Below, piece after piece: positions 25,960 to 39,314 of a DNA stretch of 64,000 nt; the stretch's first letter is position 1; the number at the start of each line of letters is the position of its first letter. The notes under the pieces were generated by a model. It saw only the letters and a program-made list of their open reading frames with translations, had not been told where the DNA came from and did not search any database. The stretch is from positions 382,001 through 446,000 of the forward strand of contig JACCIC010000270.1 of NCBI GenBank assembly GCA_018907035.1. The letters are read 5' to 3'. This stretch comes from Sycobia sp. Sy_11. Its lineage: Eukaryota; Arthropoda; Insecta; Hymenoptera; Epichrysomallidae. The position numbers and the translations under genes were made by a program.

Positions 25960-26520
25960 GCCGGGAAATCCACTTAAGGAGACGCTACCGCCTCGTTCTT
26001 CCATCCCCTGGGGGGTGCCGTGCGCTTGGGGGTAACTTGGGAGAGGGACGGGGAAAAAAAGCGGACGCGGATAATTCCGCGCTCTATTCCGGATTTACGT
26101 GACGTTTGACCTCGATTCTCAGTCCGCGCCCCGCGCATTCCGCAGCAAGGGGGGGGGGCGGCAAGGGGAGCGAGAGGCGAGCTATGGGATCCCCGGAATA
26201 CCAGCGCGGCGTACGTAAGAAAGCGGCGGTCGCGCTCGCGCCGAACGAGAGCTCGCGCTCCTGCCATCCTCGCCCCCCTCCTCCTTCTCGTTCTCAGCCG
26301 CGCGCGCCGGTCGATCGGAGTGCGTACAGCCTCGGGCGCCGAGCTCGATCCCCGGATCGAGATTTAAGCTGGCGCGATTATGGGCGGGCGCGCACCGGCC
26401 ACGAACGTTTATTAATCTGGACTGGGCCCGGGAATTTTCGTTCGGTGTGTGGACCTTCGGGAGTGGGGGGGGGGGGAGGCGACAATACAGAGAACCTTGT
26501 GTTAGGATTATAAGTGTCGT
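25960..26520. other. GC-rich island with G-runs, no gene recognised
   Basis: G-runs at 26150-26158 and 26465-26477. Open frames are low-complexity. It ends abruptly at the AT-rich desert after 26520. Confidence 0.4.
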
Positions 26521-28290
26521 GGTAATTGATATTAGTTTGGATTTTTCGTGATTCGTCGAGGAGATAACAGGGATGAACAATATAGTACGTTTGCATTGCT
26601 ATTATGGTACTATATAGATCTATATAAACGGCATCTCAAAAGCACAAATACCGTTGAAGAAATTTTCATAATTGCGTACAAAATTGTCAGTTTTGCAAAC
26701 AAGGGATCTAATAATGTCGTTGAATTCGATCTTGAATTTTACTTTCAAGCGTCATTGAAATAATAACTCTGCGCTTTAAATGGGATTTCTTATGTTTGAT
26801 ACTAGAATTCTAAAAGATACTTTATGTGAAAATGTGGTTCAGTGACACATACACAGTTAATGACGCAGTTTTTAATTCTTTTGTATAAAATTTTAAATTA
26901 TTGCACATAGATTGGCATACATTAGTATAGCTAATCCCCGAAAATGACAAAATAATAGACTGCCTATATAGATCTTCACTAAGTCAATAGCATAGACTGA
27001 ACAATAGAAGTAGACCAAATTTTGTTTGTTTTTTTGCTTGTAATTTGATTTCTTTACGAATCTGATACACAACTTTCAGGTTATTATAACAAAACTTTTA
27101 AGGTTATTACAATAAAAAATGTTAACAAATGACCTTATATAGGTGAAATGAAAAGGTTGAAATGAAAATCAGGATTCGAAAGCTACAACTTTAGTATGAA
27201 TTTAATTGTACATCTCTTCTTGTTAAATAATTACTTGGTTGGTCAAGTACAATTGTTTTTCTCAATAGAATTTAAAAAAAAAAGTACATCAAATATCGCT
27301 GCAAAATTCCTTTTGTACATCTCTGTATAATCTTTTGTCATTAAAATAAGCATTTTCTTACATACCTGTTCACGTCTTAATCAATACAAATTTTATTGTA
27401 ATAATCGAATAAAATTTTGTTCTATCTACTATCCGACTACGTAGCACATCGAATTTTTACCAGAAAGAACCATACTTGTAATTAAAACCATTGTACCATT
27501 TAGATCATGTACCATTTCTTACCAATGGATGCTTATCAGGGCTTACATTTGAGATATAATTATGAGTAACCTCGTCGAATTTTAGCCAAATTCATTACAC
27601 ATAACTGATGTCTGGCCTTGTTATTTTTTCGATTATTTGTATGGCAACATATACATATTTTTTAAAACAAAAGTTGTGTTCATCTACTGCTATTTGCCTT
27701 CTACTTGAGATTCTAAGTCTAGTCCTTCTAATGGTGGTATTATCTCGTTTAATATATTGAAACACACTTAACAATTAACCAGTAGTCCAGAGAGTAAAAA
27801 ATTAACAGCAACAATATTTTTCACAGATTTGTCTCTGTTCAGATCGACAATTAATGTTTCATTGTGTTCAATATTTGCTATACATTGCCAACTTCTGATA
27901 AAATCTATTAATTTTCGTAATTCTTATCATAAGTTTGTACTTGTAATAAAATTCAATCATTTTTACTTATATAATTTTTGTGCATTTTACTTATATATTT
28001 TATGCAAAATATCGACGAAAACGATACCGAGCTGTTCTAAAATATTAGTCAATCTCTGAAGTCTTCGAAATTGGCAATGAAATTGTTTTATTCAATTGAT
28101 ATGATTTAAGATTAATGATAAGATAATGGCATTAAGAAATTTCATTACGATCGACGCGATTAAAGAAAGGCTTGTTTTCCAACTTCAGTCAGTTTGGGAA
28201 ATCGTTCCCACAATCCTCCAAAACTATCGCATCGTATTTTAACTGTAAAAAAAATCCAGCCAGTACGCGGATAAATCGCCTTAAATTCAA
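26520..28290. other. AT-rich desert, nothing recognised
   Basis: 1.8 kb without microsatellites, hairpins or a credible frame. Confidence 0.5.
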
Positions 28291-28519
28291 ACGGTTGCAC
28301 CGATATATCGTTTCTGAATCTGTCCCCTTCCCATCCCAGCCCGCAGTTCGCTTTCTCGCCTTTCCGCCGGGGCGCGCTTTAAAACACAAGAGACGCTCGC
28401 GTCCCCGGCGACATCGCGTCGAAGACACCCGCGAAAAAGAGACCGAGCGCGGATAAGGGACGCGGGGCTAAGTTACGAGCATCGAGGAAGAGTGCGAAGA
28501 AACGGCCCGAGTACGCGTG

Positions 28520-28552
28520 CACACACACACACACACCCACACACACACACAC
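28520..28552 (+). repeat. (CA)n microsatellite
   Basis: CA array with one CCCA interruption. Confidence 0.95.
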
Positions 28553-28797
28553 CCACGCACATTACGGAACTCCCTCCGTGAACCGGAGCTCCCGCGGCAT
28601 CCAGGAGCTATAAAGCACAGCCGCGGTCGCGCAAAACGGACGGAGACAGATGTTTATGCGCCCTCCCCTCCTCCGCAAGGATATAGGTGTAACCCTCGGG
28701 ATTCCCCAACCGACTCGCGCCCCGCGTCCGGATGAATTATTCCGTTCCCCGGAACGTTTTCATCCCGCGCGTTCCTTGCGGCCGCTCTAGACTTCTT

Positions 28798-28799
28798 CT

Positions 28800-28831
<32 letters not shown>
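28798..28831 (+). repeat. (CT)n microsatellite
   Basis: Within the GC-rich island 28300-29240, which holds no recognisable gene. Confidence 0.9.
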
Positions 28832-28834
<3 letters not shown>

Positions 28835-29249
28835 CCCTCCTTGCCTCCCTCACTTCGAGTCCTTGGCGATGCCGCGTGCGCGAAGTGCCGCGCCGGCAAT
28901 CCCCGTGGATTTCGCGGCGCTGTAAAGCGCGCCGCGGCGACGGGCAAAAAAAACCCGTGTTTCCTCACCACCATCGGGCGAGGCTACAACTTTTTTCCCT
29001 CCCGCCGTTTTTGCATCGTCTCCGCTGGCACTCGCTCACGCGCGCACGGCCCTCTCTTATTCAAGAGCTGCCCTAATCTTGGACGGGCAATTTGCGAAAC
29101 AGAGCCGGTCGAGTCTGTGGTAGCGGCAGCAGCAAGCTGAGAATAGTCTGATTTAGTTGGTCGGCGCCAGGCGGATTTTCAACAGAGCTCGAGTCAGTTT
29201 TTTCTGGGGATTGGGGGCGGGCGGGAGCGAGACTAGTTCGTGATATTTT

Positions 29250-30465
29250 ATTTACCTGTCGGCGAAAAGAGCGTGTCTCGATCAGATATATTTTGTAAAT
29301 CGGTATAAGATGCGCCATTGTTTTCAAAAGTTTATCTCGTAAACCCTAATCCGTGATCTCGCACGATTAATATTTCAATTGCCATCTAAGATGCATCCAG
29401 TTTAATCATTCGAGGAACATATTTGAGTACCGGAGTTACACATAAAACATATTATACATTCACCTTTTGGGATTTAAAGCAAATCAATTCGTGGTAACCT
29501 TCATGAGAACCTTTAGGACAATGATTAACTTGCTAGAGTTAATATTATCCCCGAATGAATCTCTTAGAGAATATATTAGTTTGTTAATATGTAATATTGA
29601 AAATCTGTGTAGGAAAAACTGTAAACGTTTCCGAGATGTTTGAAAGTAAATTAGATGTCGAAATTACGATACTGAATATCGGGATTACAAAATGCCTGTT
29701 GCGTCTTTCTTTTTATTATTGCAAATATCTTTCAAACTTTTCTATTTCGAAGGTGAAAATTAAAAAAGAAAATACTCAGTAGGCATGTGGCGTTTGTTAT
29801 TTTGAATCTTAAAATTTTAATGCTGGATACGTCTTTAGCAATCAGAAAATTCCATGAATAATAAAAGTATATTATGACATTTATTCGATGTCAAAGAATC
29901 AAAAAATACAATCAAATTTTTAATTTAAATATTTTTTTTCATATAACAATCTGATAATTTCAAAAAATTAGAATATAATTTATAAAAAACAAAAAAAGAA
30001 ATATAATTAATGATTCAAAAATTGTTCGAAAAATTTTTTCTTCTCAGTTTTTATTCATATATTTAAAAAATAATTTAAGAGTATAATTTTTATGAAAATT
30101 TACCGAATCTTTTATCTATTTTGTTCACCTAAGAATTCAGCTTAAATTTGGGCAATTAGAAAACTGTCTACGTTTAGTTGATAAGAAGTTGTATGAGAAG
30201 ATCTTTATTTTTAACGATTATGCATAGTATCTCTATCGCGTGATGCAAAAAGATTAAGATCATTTGAAGATAAACTGTCTTTATTTCTACATAGAACGCC
30301 AATTGATTTATTCCATAATCAGAAGGAGTAAAAGAGTGGAAAAAATAAAGGTGACCTTCGAATGGCCTTGATCACGAGTTCTCTATGTTAAAACTTTCGT
30401 ATTTCATATTATAGTCTACCTGTAATATTTACCAAAATATTTGGCTGGCTGATTCAAATGGTGCT
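29250..30465. other. AT-rich desert, nothing recognised
   Basis: No gene, hairpin or microsatellite seen. Confidence 0.5.
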
Positions 30466-30466
30466 A

Positions 30467-30468
<2 letters not shown>

Positions 30469-30526
<58 letters not shown>
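30469..30526. repeat. (TA)29 microsatellite
   Basis: Fifty-eight bases of pure TA. Confidence 0.95.
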
Positions 30527-30528
<2 letters not shown>

Positions 30529-30981
30529 AAACTATACGCACAATTACTGTTTTCATTGATTTTGAATTATATATGAGCATTTTTGTAATTCTTCCCTCCC
30601 AGAATAGTAAACGTGACATTCCAATCTTGATGAAAAAAATTAAATCAAATAGAATCAAATATGGCTCTCTATGTTTGCTATTATTTCCTAGGAGCGAGTA
30701 TAATGAAAGGACTGTCCATTCGAACAATGAAAAATCAGTAGGAAGAAACGGGATCGGAAATTCGACAATGGGGACAATGAAATAGGTTATTCAAAGAGCG
30801 ATACGATAAAGCAATCACGTCAGTCTCCCACAAGTGTCAGGCGCAATCTTTTAATAACTGAAGCGTGCGAAATCGCATGCTCCGCCCGAACGATTCCCGT
30901 GTGATAGATAAACTTAACCTCGAGTCGAGGCGCGCGCGCATACCTTTGTACGCCGCGTGCGCACGCGCGTTTCGGTACTCT

Positions 30982-30987
<6 letters not shown>

Positions 30988-31021
<34 letters not shown>

Positions 31022-31024
31022 ACA

Positions 31025-31078
<54 letters not shown>
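30988..31078. repeat. Compound (CT)n-(TA)26 microsatellite
   Basis: CT at 30988-31018, 8 bases of CCTACATC, then TA 31027-31078. Confidence 0.95.
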
Positions 31079-31079
<1 letters not shown>

Positions 31080-31527
31080 GAAGAACGACAGGCGGCTGAA
31101 AGATCGGCGCTTTTGAGAAACAGCTTGTTAGACATATGCATGTATATATATATATATCATACATACAAGTCGCCGGGCCGTTCTCCTTCCCGATCTTATC
31201 GGGCCGATCTGTAAGTCGACCACTGACGCCGAGGGAAATTTAATTACGGAAAAAAGATGGCAGGAGGGCGGGTGATGGGGAGGGGGTTAGATTGACATTC
31301 GTGAGAGGGAGGGGCCACGAGTTCAAAGGCATTTATCTAATCTAATACATTACTATGGAAGGGTTCTTCTATTATTTTTCTTTCTTTTTCTTTTCACTCA
31401 AGGTATATACGATACACGCGCGCAACGCGATATTTATCCCCCGTGGCTCATTGTTCGCCTCCGACCTCCCCACGCCCCCCGCCGCGGGCGATGATAGGTG
31501 AAACGTCGCGTGTATGCATGTGTATAT

Positions 31528-31529
<2 letters not shown>

Positions 31530-31569
<40 letters not shown>
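31530..31569. repeat. (TA)20 microsatellite
   Basis: Pure TA array. Confidence 0.95.
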
Positions 31570-31573
<4 letters not shown>

Positions 31574-32270
31574 TCGGGTCGACATGATTACGTAAGAAGG
31601 GAGGACGAGGAGGATGGGGAAAGGGGGATCTTTGTGCACCGTGTATGAAAGGCGACCAGCCTGCGCTGCGCCGTGTCAGCACAAAAGTATCGAACCCTTG
31701 TGCCCCGGTTACACGGCATGCTCTCGGAGAAATTCGGTTCCGTATAGAGACGTCGCGACGACATATGCATCGACCATCCGAATGATATAGACGTTTTTGG
31801 AAGCGTAACCGGGCTGCGACGTCGCTCCGGGCTCATCGAAATAATTATACAAATCGCGCGCGGAGGCAGCGCCATGAAGGTTGTTTTTCCTCTTCGATTA
31901 AGGTCGCGTGATAAAATTTCTCCCCCCCCCCCTCACTGTCTATTACACCCCCTATCACCGTCCCTACAGTTGCATCCCGCTTGACTGAGTACGCCGCGCC
32001 TTGGAGGTGGTGTAAGCTTTGGCGCGTCTAGTCGAGAGCGCCGGCGATAGAGAGGAAATGGCAAGGCATTAGTCGAAGAGCACACCCGTCGCTAAACCTC
32101 TCCGAGCCCCCCTCCCCCAGCCGTCCGTAAGGACGAAGAAAAACACGGAGCCGGGATTAACATTCATTTCCTTGAGAGCCGCTCCGGCCATTCAAAGGAG
32201 AAGGATCAAAGATGCAGCGGGGCGGGAAGGGAGAGGGGATGAACCCACGGAAATCGGCAGTATTTTTTAC
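31570..32270. other. Non-coding or unrecognised, GC-richer
   Basis: The minus-strand frame 31588-31875 is open for 95 codons with a mixed, not low-complexity, peptide (for example FGWSMHMSSRRLY), but I recognise no domain and see no splice context. C13 run at 31921-31933. Confidence 0.3.
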
Positions 32271-32275
32271 ATCGG

Positions 32276-32316
32276 TCTCTCTCTCTCTCTCTCTTCTCTC
32301 TTCTGCATCTCTCTGC

Positions 32317-32362
<46 letters not shown>
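32276..32362 (+). repeat. (CT)n microsatellite
   Basis: Imperfect CT 32276-32310, pure CT 32319-32362. Confidence 0.95.
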
Positions 32363-32364
<2 letters not shown>

Positions 32365-32366
<2 letters not shown>

Positions 32367-33620
32367 GCCGCCCAAGAAATCCGGGACTAGAAGGAAGAAA
32401 AGAGTTCTCGAGAATGGGAGAAAAGATGGGAAATAAAAAAAGAGGGTGGACGAACGAGGGTTATGGTATAAAGGAAGGGAAATATTCGAGGAGAGAGGGA
32501 CAGCAGGTTGTAGAATTATATAGGTGATGGCTCTTTCTCTCTCCGTTTAACCTGCAGAAGCGCTAGGCAATTTTCTTTCCCATTCCAGTGCCCATCGCCC
32601 ATCTCCACCCCCTTCCTCGCTCTTTCCCTCTCGCTCTCGCTCACTTCCACTCCTCTTCCCAGCTCGCGTACATGCAATTAAATCCCTAGGAAATTGTCGG
32701 CGCCATTCGCTGGCAACGCGGACGCGGCGCGCGGGCCGCAGCCACGTGCGCGACGTGAGATCCAGCGTTCAGAGGAACAGAGAAAGAGGCGAGTGGGGCG
32801 AGAGTGGAGGGGAGGATAGACGCGTGCCGCTGCGAATAACCTTCGCGAGCTGCGCGGCGGTTCCAGGCCCCCCCCCCCCAGAAACTCCGTTTCCATTTCT
32901 CGGATTAAATGCGGATCGGGCTTTATTAATCCCATTACTATCGTCTTCGCGTACTGCCTGGATATATATAGCGATCAAGTTGGTGTGGGTGTAAGAGAGA
33001 CAGTGAGAGAGACGGGGAATTGGCCGAACCGAATTTAAGAAGAAAGAGTGGAGGAGCGGGGTGTGCCTCGGGACCGAGCTGCCATGCAGTAAAGAGGCGT
33101 ATAAAAAAAAGAGAGAGACAGTTTGTAAAGATTGTAAAAAGTTTACTGGCGAGCGTCGATTGCATTCGACTATCTTGCAGGAAAGAATGAGAGAGAGTGA
33201 GAGGGAGAGAGAGAGGGGGGGTGAGGAGAAAAATAAATGGATAGATGGAGAAAGTCTAAAAGGAGGGTGCGTACAGGTAGGATGGGTCTGGATTTTTTTC
33301 CTCGTCTTATACCAGAGACACGAGAGCTAATGATTGGCTCGGCTCGACAGGGTGTTCCCCCGCTATATAGTTCCGGAAAAATATCAGATCCCCCCCCCCT
33401 TTTCTTTTCTTACCTTCTCCTAAGGGAGTAAAAGCGAACTTTGATTTAAGAGCTGATACTCAATGGTGTGGAAACTCGGGTTAGTTCGAGGATCGGGGCT
33501 GTGAAGGGTTTTATAAAAAACTTTTCGAAAAGTGTATTGCTTGAAAAGTCAGGAGTTATACCATCTCACCTTCACTCGAAGTAAAGCGGTAGTTTTGTAG
33601 AAAGTAAAAACTATTTATAC
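32365..33620. other. Non-coding, mixed composition
   Basis: GC-rich patch at 32680-32900 with a C11 run (32869-32879), C10 run at 33389-33398, GA-rich patch at 33188-33216. No gene seen. Confidence 0.45.

Positions 33621-33623
<3 letters not shown>

Positions 33624-33674
<51 letters not shown>
33624..33674. repeat. (TA)25 microsatellite
   Basis: Pure TA array. Confidence 0.95.
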
Positions 33675-33677
<3 letters not shown>

Positions 33678-35330
33678 TGTTAAGTTTGATCAAATGAACC
33701 ATCTTTCCCTAATAGAAAAAATTCCTTTTTTCTGTTGCAGGTAAAATACACGCACACGCGCGTGCGCATACATCCAAATGTCCTGGACGATCGCCTTAAA
33801 GGCCTCACTTCCGTCTATAAATGTCGAAGAAGCTTACGCCATCGACCATCGTATATAAGTATTAAATATACATAAATTAAATTTTGCCGTGGCTACGTCG
33901 CTTATTAATCAGAGCAAGGTGGCAGGGAGTGGGGGGGGGGGGATATTGGCCGTTATATTATAACCGGTCGATCGGAAAGCCGGTAATATACCGGTCGATA
34001 GAGGACACGTCGGACCGGGTGAACGATAGCCCCGGTTCCGACAGTCGAGTTTGCACGGCCGCGCGTTTTGCCGGGCCGCTTGAGTTACACGTACAATTAA
34101 TCCCGGCTAATCGAGGATTATGTCGAATAAATATTCGGAAACAATGATACGGCTCATTATCGATTAACTGTAATCGTGCGCGGAATATGGATTAATGGTG
34201 TTTTTTTTTTTTTTTTTTGGTGGCCAACATGAATGCATTTACATTAACGGTATTATTGATAAAGAGCTCCAGAGTTTGACGGCTATATGAATCAGTGTAA
34301 AGATAAAATTGATCGGTGGCTGGGTGAGACAGTTAACACCGGATCGACGCGAGCTTAGAAAGATTTGCCGGTTGAAAATCATCTTTCACTCTACGATGGA
34401 AGTGTACATTATACCACGAGTGCCGCAGAATTTTAGGTTTATGGGCACTTGTATTGGCGAAAAGACATTTGACTGAGAACATGTAATCGAAAAAATGCTT
34501 TGCCAAAGCGACGTCTGCTCGAAATAGCGTATGAACCAAAAAGGATACTTCACCGAATAAACATATGACCGACGAGATACTGATAAAATAGTAATCGATA
34601 CCGTACGCTAAGAATCATAGTCATAGAATATTATATAGTATAGGATAAAGAAAAAAAATAACCGCCCTTATAAGTTGGTCAACCGTTGATGAATATATCG
34701 CGTTTTTATGTAAATCCCATGATTGAAATGTTCAAGATTTAGACTATAAAATATCCCATGGAACGATAATCCATTATATGAAATAAAATAGAAATGGCAA
34801 TTATTTAATGATGGTAAATGTAAACTTGAATATATGTTGATTTGGTAAGAATGATTGGGCTTAAATGTCCATTCCAGAAGATCTCTTTCCAGACTAATAT
34901 TCTTTTGGTTGAATCTAAAATTGATATTCAAGTTGCGATTTCGATGTTCACGTGGTGTAGATGTTTTTTTTTCACTAGGTTTGAACTTGACAGATGCAAA
35001 TTAATTACAATCAACATAGAGAACAATGTTACAATTGTAATCTGAGAGCGCGGTTTTCCAGAGACATAAGAACCAATCAAAATCCAGACTAAATCCTTCA
35101 GCGTGTCGCGAAAAAGAATCCAACGAATGACAAATTGCTCGACCCGTCGGATTCGAGGAGCCAGCGCTTCTTGATGCTTGAAACGACCGTATCTACCCGT
35201 TTTATTCGTTAATCCGAGAGACCCGTCCCTTAATCCTAACCAGTCAGTGCTCCTCGACGCGGTGGAAATCGCAGGACGCAGACGCGCTTAGCCGTGTGGC
35301 CGCGCGGGGTGAAAAAAAAGGGATGAGACA
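33675..35330. other. Non-coding, no gene recognised
   Basis: Contains a G12 run near 33931, several ACCGGT/CCGGT motifs between 33961 and 34020, and a T18 run at 34201-34218. Otherwise AT-rich. Confidence 0.45.
34201..34218 (-). repeat. T18 homopolymer (A18 on the minus strand)
   Basis: Could be the tail of a minus-strand retroposon extending towards 34540, where one minus-strand frame is open, but no family or duplication of target site is visible. Confidence 0.5.
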
Positions 35331-35921
35331 GAGTGAGAGAGAGAGGGGGGGGGGAATCTTGGAAAAAGACGTCGGAGCTAATCAGTAGTAATTGACGTTT
35401 CAGAAGATATCGCGCGCCCGACCTAGCGAGCGCGCTTTCATCCTCGAAATTCTCTCCTTTGTGCTGCACATCCCCATCACCCCCCCCCCTTCTCTAGGAA
35501 AATCGTGACCTCGCCAGCTCTCACCAGTACACATACTGTATATTAAATATCAAGGAGTAGGAGAGAGATTAATAAAGAACGATTCGCCTATGCGTGCGCT
35601 CTTGTTCCCTCGCTAATGTAATTATCGCTGAAGAGGAAGTGTCGGCGGTACATTGGCCCGCGTGTCCTTCTACACAATCTCGTCAAAGTTAACGTCTCAT
35701 CGTTTATAACGTGTAAACTCCTCCCTTCCTCTCCTATTTCCATCACCTGCGTCACGATCGAGGGTTCCATGGTTATATCATCTGCCGTCGAATCCAGTGG
35801 CGCTCACGAACGGGTCAGCGGGAAATCGCTTGTAAAAATTATTATAACCCCACAGTAGTAAGGGGAAATGATCTAAACAGCGGGATGGCTCGCTACGACT
35901 AACGTAAATTATATAAATACC

Positions 35922-35923
<2 letters not shown>

Positions 35924-35977
<54 letters not shown>

Positions 35978-35978
35978 A

Positions 35979-36009
<31 letters not shown>

Positions 36010-36215
36010 GTCCACACGGGTGATTCGTCCCGCGGATTAATACCGAATTTCATTTATGACGCGTGAGATAGTACGACCGGTGGACGACGCAAAAATCCAC
36101 CTTGTATGGCGGCCATTTCTGGGTAACGATCGAACGCGGAGGCTCACGCACAGCCCAATAATAAAAGCTGCGCAATCTGCTCTTTCTCACTGGATATCTT
36201 ACCACCGATACTGCT

Positions 36216-36294
<79 letters not shown>
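35924..36294. repeat. Inverted compound cassette (TA)n(GA)n ... (CT)n(TA)n
   Basis: TA 35924-35974 and GA 35981-36009 on the left; CT 36219-36247 and TA 36247-36294 on the right. The right block is the mirror complement of the left around 210 unique bases, so the whole segment could fold into a long stem. Confidence 0.85.
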
Positions 36295-36295
<1 letters not shown>

Positions 36296-36747
36296 GTATA
36301 AGAATGAAAGAGGGGTTACGGCCGAGTCGTCCCGTTTCGTCGGTGCCGTTGTCCCGATCGACTTTTGCGCAACACGTCGCCGCGTATCCGAGGCCCGCGC
36401 TAATAACGCGCGCCCCAAATACCGGACCATAGTCGGGGAACGAATGCGCAGTTACCGCCCCTGTCCCTCTCTCATGACATAAATAAGGGGCAGAGGGGCG
36501 AGGGTATGAAGAGGCGGCGTGGATTTTAGCCGAAAGTTGGTCGTTCCGTAGACGCGGGGGAGGCTGGCGGATGGCCTAAGACGGACTCGCGGCGAAGGAT
36601 CGTAATTCTCGAGGTCCCGCCGCGGCGGCAACGCCAGCCAGAAGTCCGGAGAGAAAACGATCTATTGCGCTCTCCCTCTGACGCTTGCGTCTACCTCACT
36701 GCACGGTGCTACAGCGCGCGATCGATGTCTGTCGGATAAAAGGGGAT

Positions 36748-36748
<1 letters not shown>

Positions 36749-36800
<52 letters not shown>
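36749..36800 (+). repeat. (GA)n microsatellite
   Basis: GA array with one AAAG interruption. Confidence 0.95.
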
Positions 36801-36804
<4 letters not shown>

Positions 36805-37010
36805 AGAGTGAGAGAAACAGAAGGAGACCAGCGTTCCCGAAAGCGTAGGGCCAGGCAGGCGACGATGACGACGCTGGTTCTATATATACATGCAAGCACA
36901 TACGTATGTGCGTGTATGTATTTGTATGTGTATGAGGAGGGGATGAGAGAGCGTCGCCTGTTCAAATAATAAGTCGGAATAGAGGAGTCAGTCACCCCGA
37001 GCGCGCTCTG

Positions 37011-37011
<1 letters not shown>

Positions 37012-37058
<47 letters not shown>
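37012..37058. repeat. (TA)23 microsatellite
   Basis: Pure TA. A second TA array lies 115 bases downstream. Confidence 0.95.
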
Positions 37059-37063
<5 letters not shown>

Positions 37064-37167
37064 GATGGGCTCGGTCGTAGTGAGCCCCGAAGCTTCGATC
37101 GCTCCGAGGTATTTTGGCTGGATGTATACCGTATGTATGTAACTATGTATACACACATATATGTATG

Positions 37168-37171
<4 letters not shown>

Positions 37172-37214
<43 letters not shown>
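37172..37214. repeat. (TA)21 microsatellite
   Basis: Preceded by TATG units (37155-37172). Confidence 0.95.
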
Positions 37215-37217
<3 letters not shown>

Positions 37218-37449
37218 ACCCTGCGGCGCACAATATTGTCGCATTGCCCCACTCGCCTCGACGCCCCCCCCCCTGAACTCCCTCTGTCACTGTTTTCTTC
37301 CCCGCGTTCATTGAACAGGCGAAGTATATATTTTTCGCTGGCTCGCCGCGTCGTCGTCGGTTGTATTTTCTCTCGCTCCTGTCCAACTGGCTGTATGTAC
37401 GGCTTTTTAGAAAATTCGTCCCTCTGTTTTCGCCTTGATAAATGAGGCT

Positions 37450-38730
37450 ACTCGCCAACGCTCATACTGATCGTGTAACCGATTTTGACGCTGTAACAAG
37501 TCGATAGCCAAAGAACAATGTGTTTTTTATCTGTTTTGTACACTACCGTGTGAGAATTATACTAGATTACATGTTGTAGACAATTCTGTGACTTGACACG
37601 TATACGGCGAACATTAGACCCAAAAATTAGCAAAAGAAAGATTCACTTTCATAAGAATTGTCATCTTTCAGTCTAAGAATCTGAAAGAAAAGATCTATCA
37701 AGTTGGTTGTCTAAATTATCAATATCCTAGAAATAAAAAAACATAGATTTTAACATTATGTCATGTTACGCAGCATCAAAAATAATTTTTGTTATGAAAT
37801 ACTATCATCTCATAGACTATAATCTAATATATAAAGATTATAAAGACTGATATATAAAAACACAATCAATGAATCTTGAAATATAGATCTCGACCTTCTA
37901 AATGTCATTGAACGTTCTCAAAATATTCCGAACATTGTAATCTCGTTTCTGGATATGAAAATTATCTGTATATTTTTTATTCACGTAGAATTATTCTCTC
38001 ACCGTCAAAGAGATACTACGACAACTTTAGCCTAATAATTTAAGGGTATGGTTGCATTTTATTATTACATTAATTAAAGGAATATCTCAAATAATTCATT
38101 TACCTTGGAATGAATGTCTTTGAAACGTATTATATTTCATCATTCTCGTAATTTCTAATGTATAATAATAATAATCGCCTTTATACTTTCTTTAATCAAA
38201 CTAGTCAATTAAATTGAAAGGAATTTTTTTTATCATTCCAAATCAAAGTATAACGAGTAATAAACACGTTAGGGAACACGTGGCTTGATTTTGTCTAATC
38301 TGCTCTGCCAGTAAAACTCAACTGCTAATGGACTATTTCAGATAAGAAAAAGTAGAGTATATTCGCCTCGATACTTTAAATTTTATTAATGATCATTCCG
38401 CTAATTATTCTGAACTAAATATGCGGATCATGATTTTGTATTATCATATTATACAGGCTTGCTTTTAAATCCGCCCTCTTGTACGTCCCTTTAAGAACTC
38501 GAAAATTCATCTCCCTCACTCTCCCCTTCTGCAACTTAAAATACACGGATGCAGACTCGAGTCGACGCGCACGCTCATCTCTCGGCACGTCTATAATGTT
38601 CCGGGCGAATAAATAAAAAAGGGTGCAAATTTAACTGGCTTGCAACCTTCTTTATCCTATTATCGAAAGCTCTTTATATGCTCCACGCATCAAAAGATAA
38701 ATCCGCGAGGAGAAGCGAATCAAGCGCTCC
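37450..38730. other. AT-rich desert, nothing recognised
   Basis: No gene or structured repeat seen. Confidence 0.5.
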
Positions 38731-38731
38731 T

Positions 38732-38734
<3 letters not shown>

Positions 38735-38802
<68 letters not shown>
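38735..38802. repeat. Compound (CA)14-(TA)20 microsatellite
   Basis: CA passes directly into TA at 38763. Confidence 0.95.
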
Positions 38803-38804
<2 letters not shown>

Positions 38805-39125
38805 ATCAGAAAAAAGGAGGATTACTGTCACTCCCTATCTCTTTTCCCCTTCTTACCTCAAGGCCTCTCTCGCTCTCTCTCTTTCTCTATTATACACACG
38901 GGCGCTGACACACATACACATACAAGCATGTACATACACATAGTACTTCTCAAACGAATGGTATCGCAATAGGCCACGAGACTATGACACGCGAGATTTT
39001 TTTGGTAACGACCCCGCCGGCATCGTTAGACAGTCACCGACTTATATGTACGTATACGAGCTCGTCATCCGTCGAGTTATTGATCTATCTGACGCGAGAA
39101 CGTTTTTTACACGGCAGTAGGACAA

Positions 39126-39148
39126 GATAGATAGATAGATAGATAGAC

Positions 39149-39213
<65 letters not shown>
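39126..39213 (+). repeat. Compound (GATA)n-(GA)31 microsatellite
   Basis: GATA units 39126-39147, then 62 bases of GA. Inverted counterpart of 18301-18380. Confidence 0.95.
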
Positions 39214-39217
<4 letters not shown>

Positions 39218-39265
39218 GTGAGATATAAATGTCGTTTTTTAGAGTCGGTCAAATCCAATATATAA

Positions 39266-39314
39266 AAACTTTTTTCCGACTATATATATATATATATATA
39301 TATAGTCGGAAAAA

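Noticed and set aside
31588..31875. Minus-strand 95-codon frame with a non-repetitive peptide
   Set aside because: No domain, start context or splice sites recognised; frames of this length are expected in GC-rich DNA.
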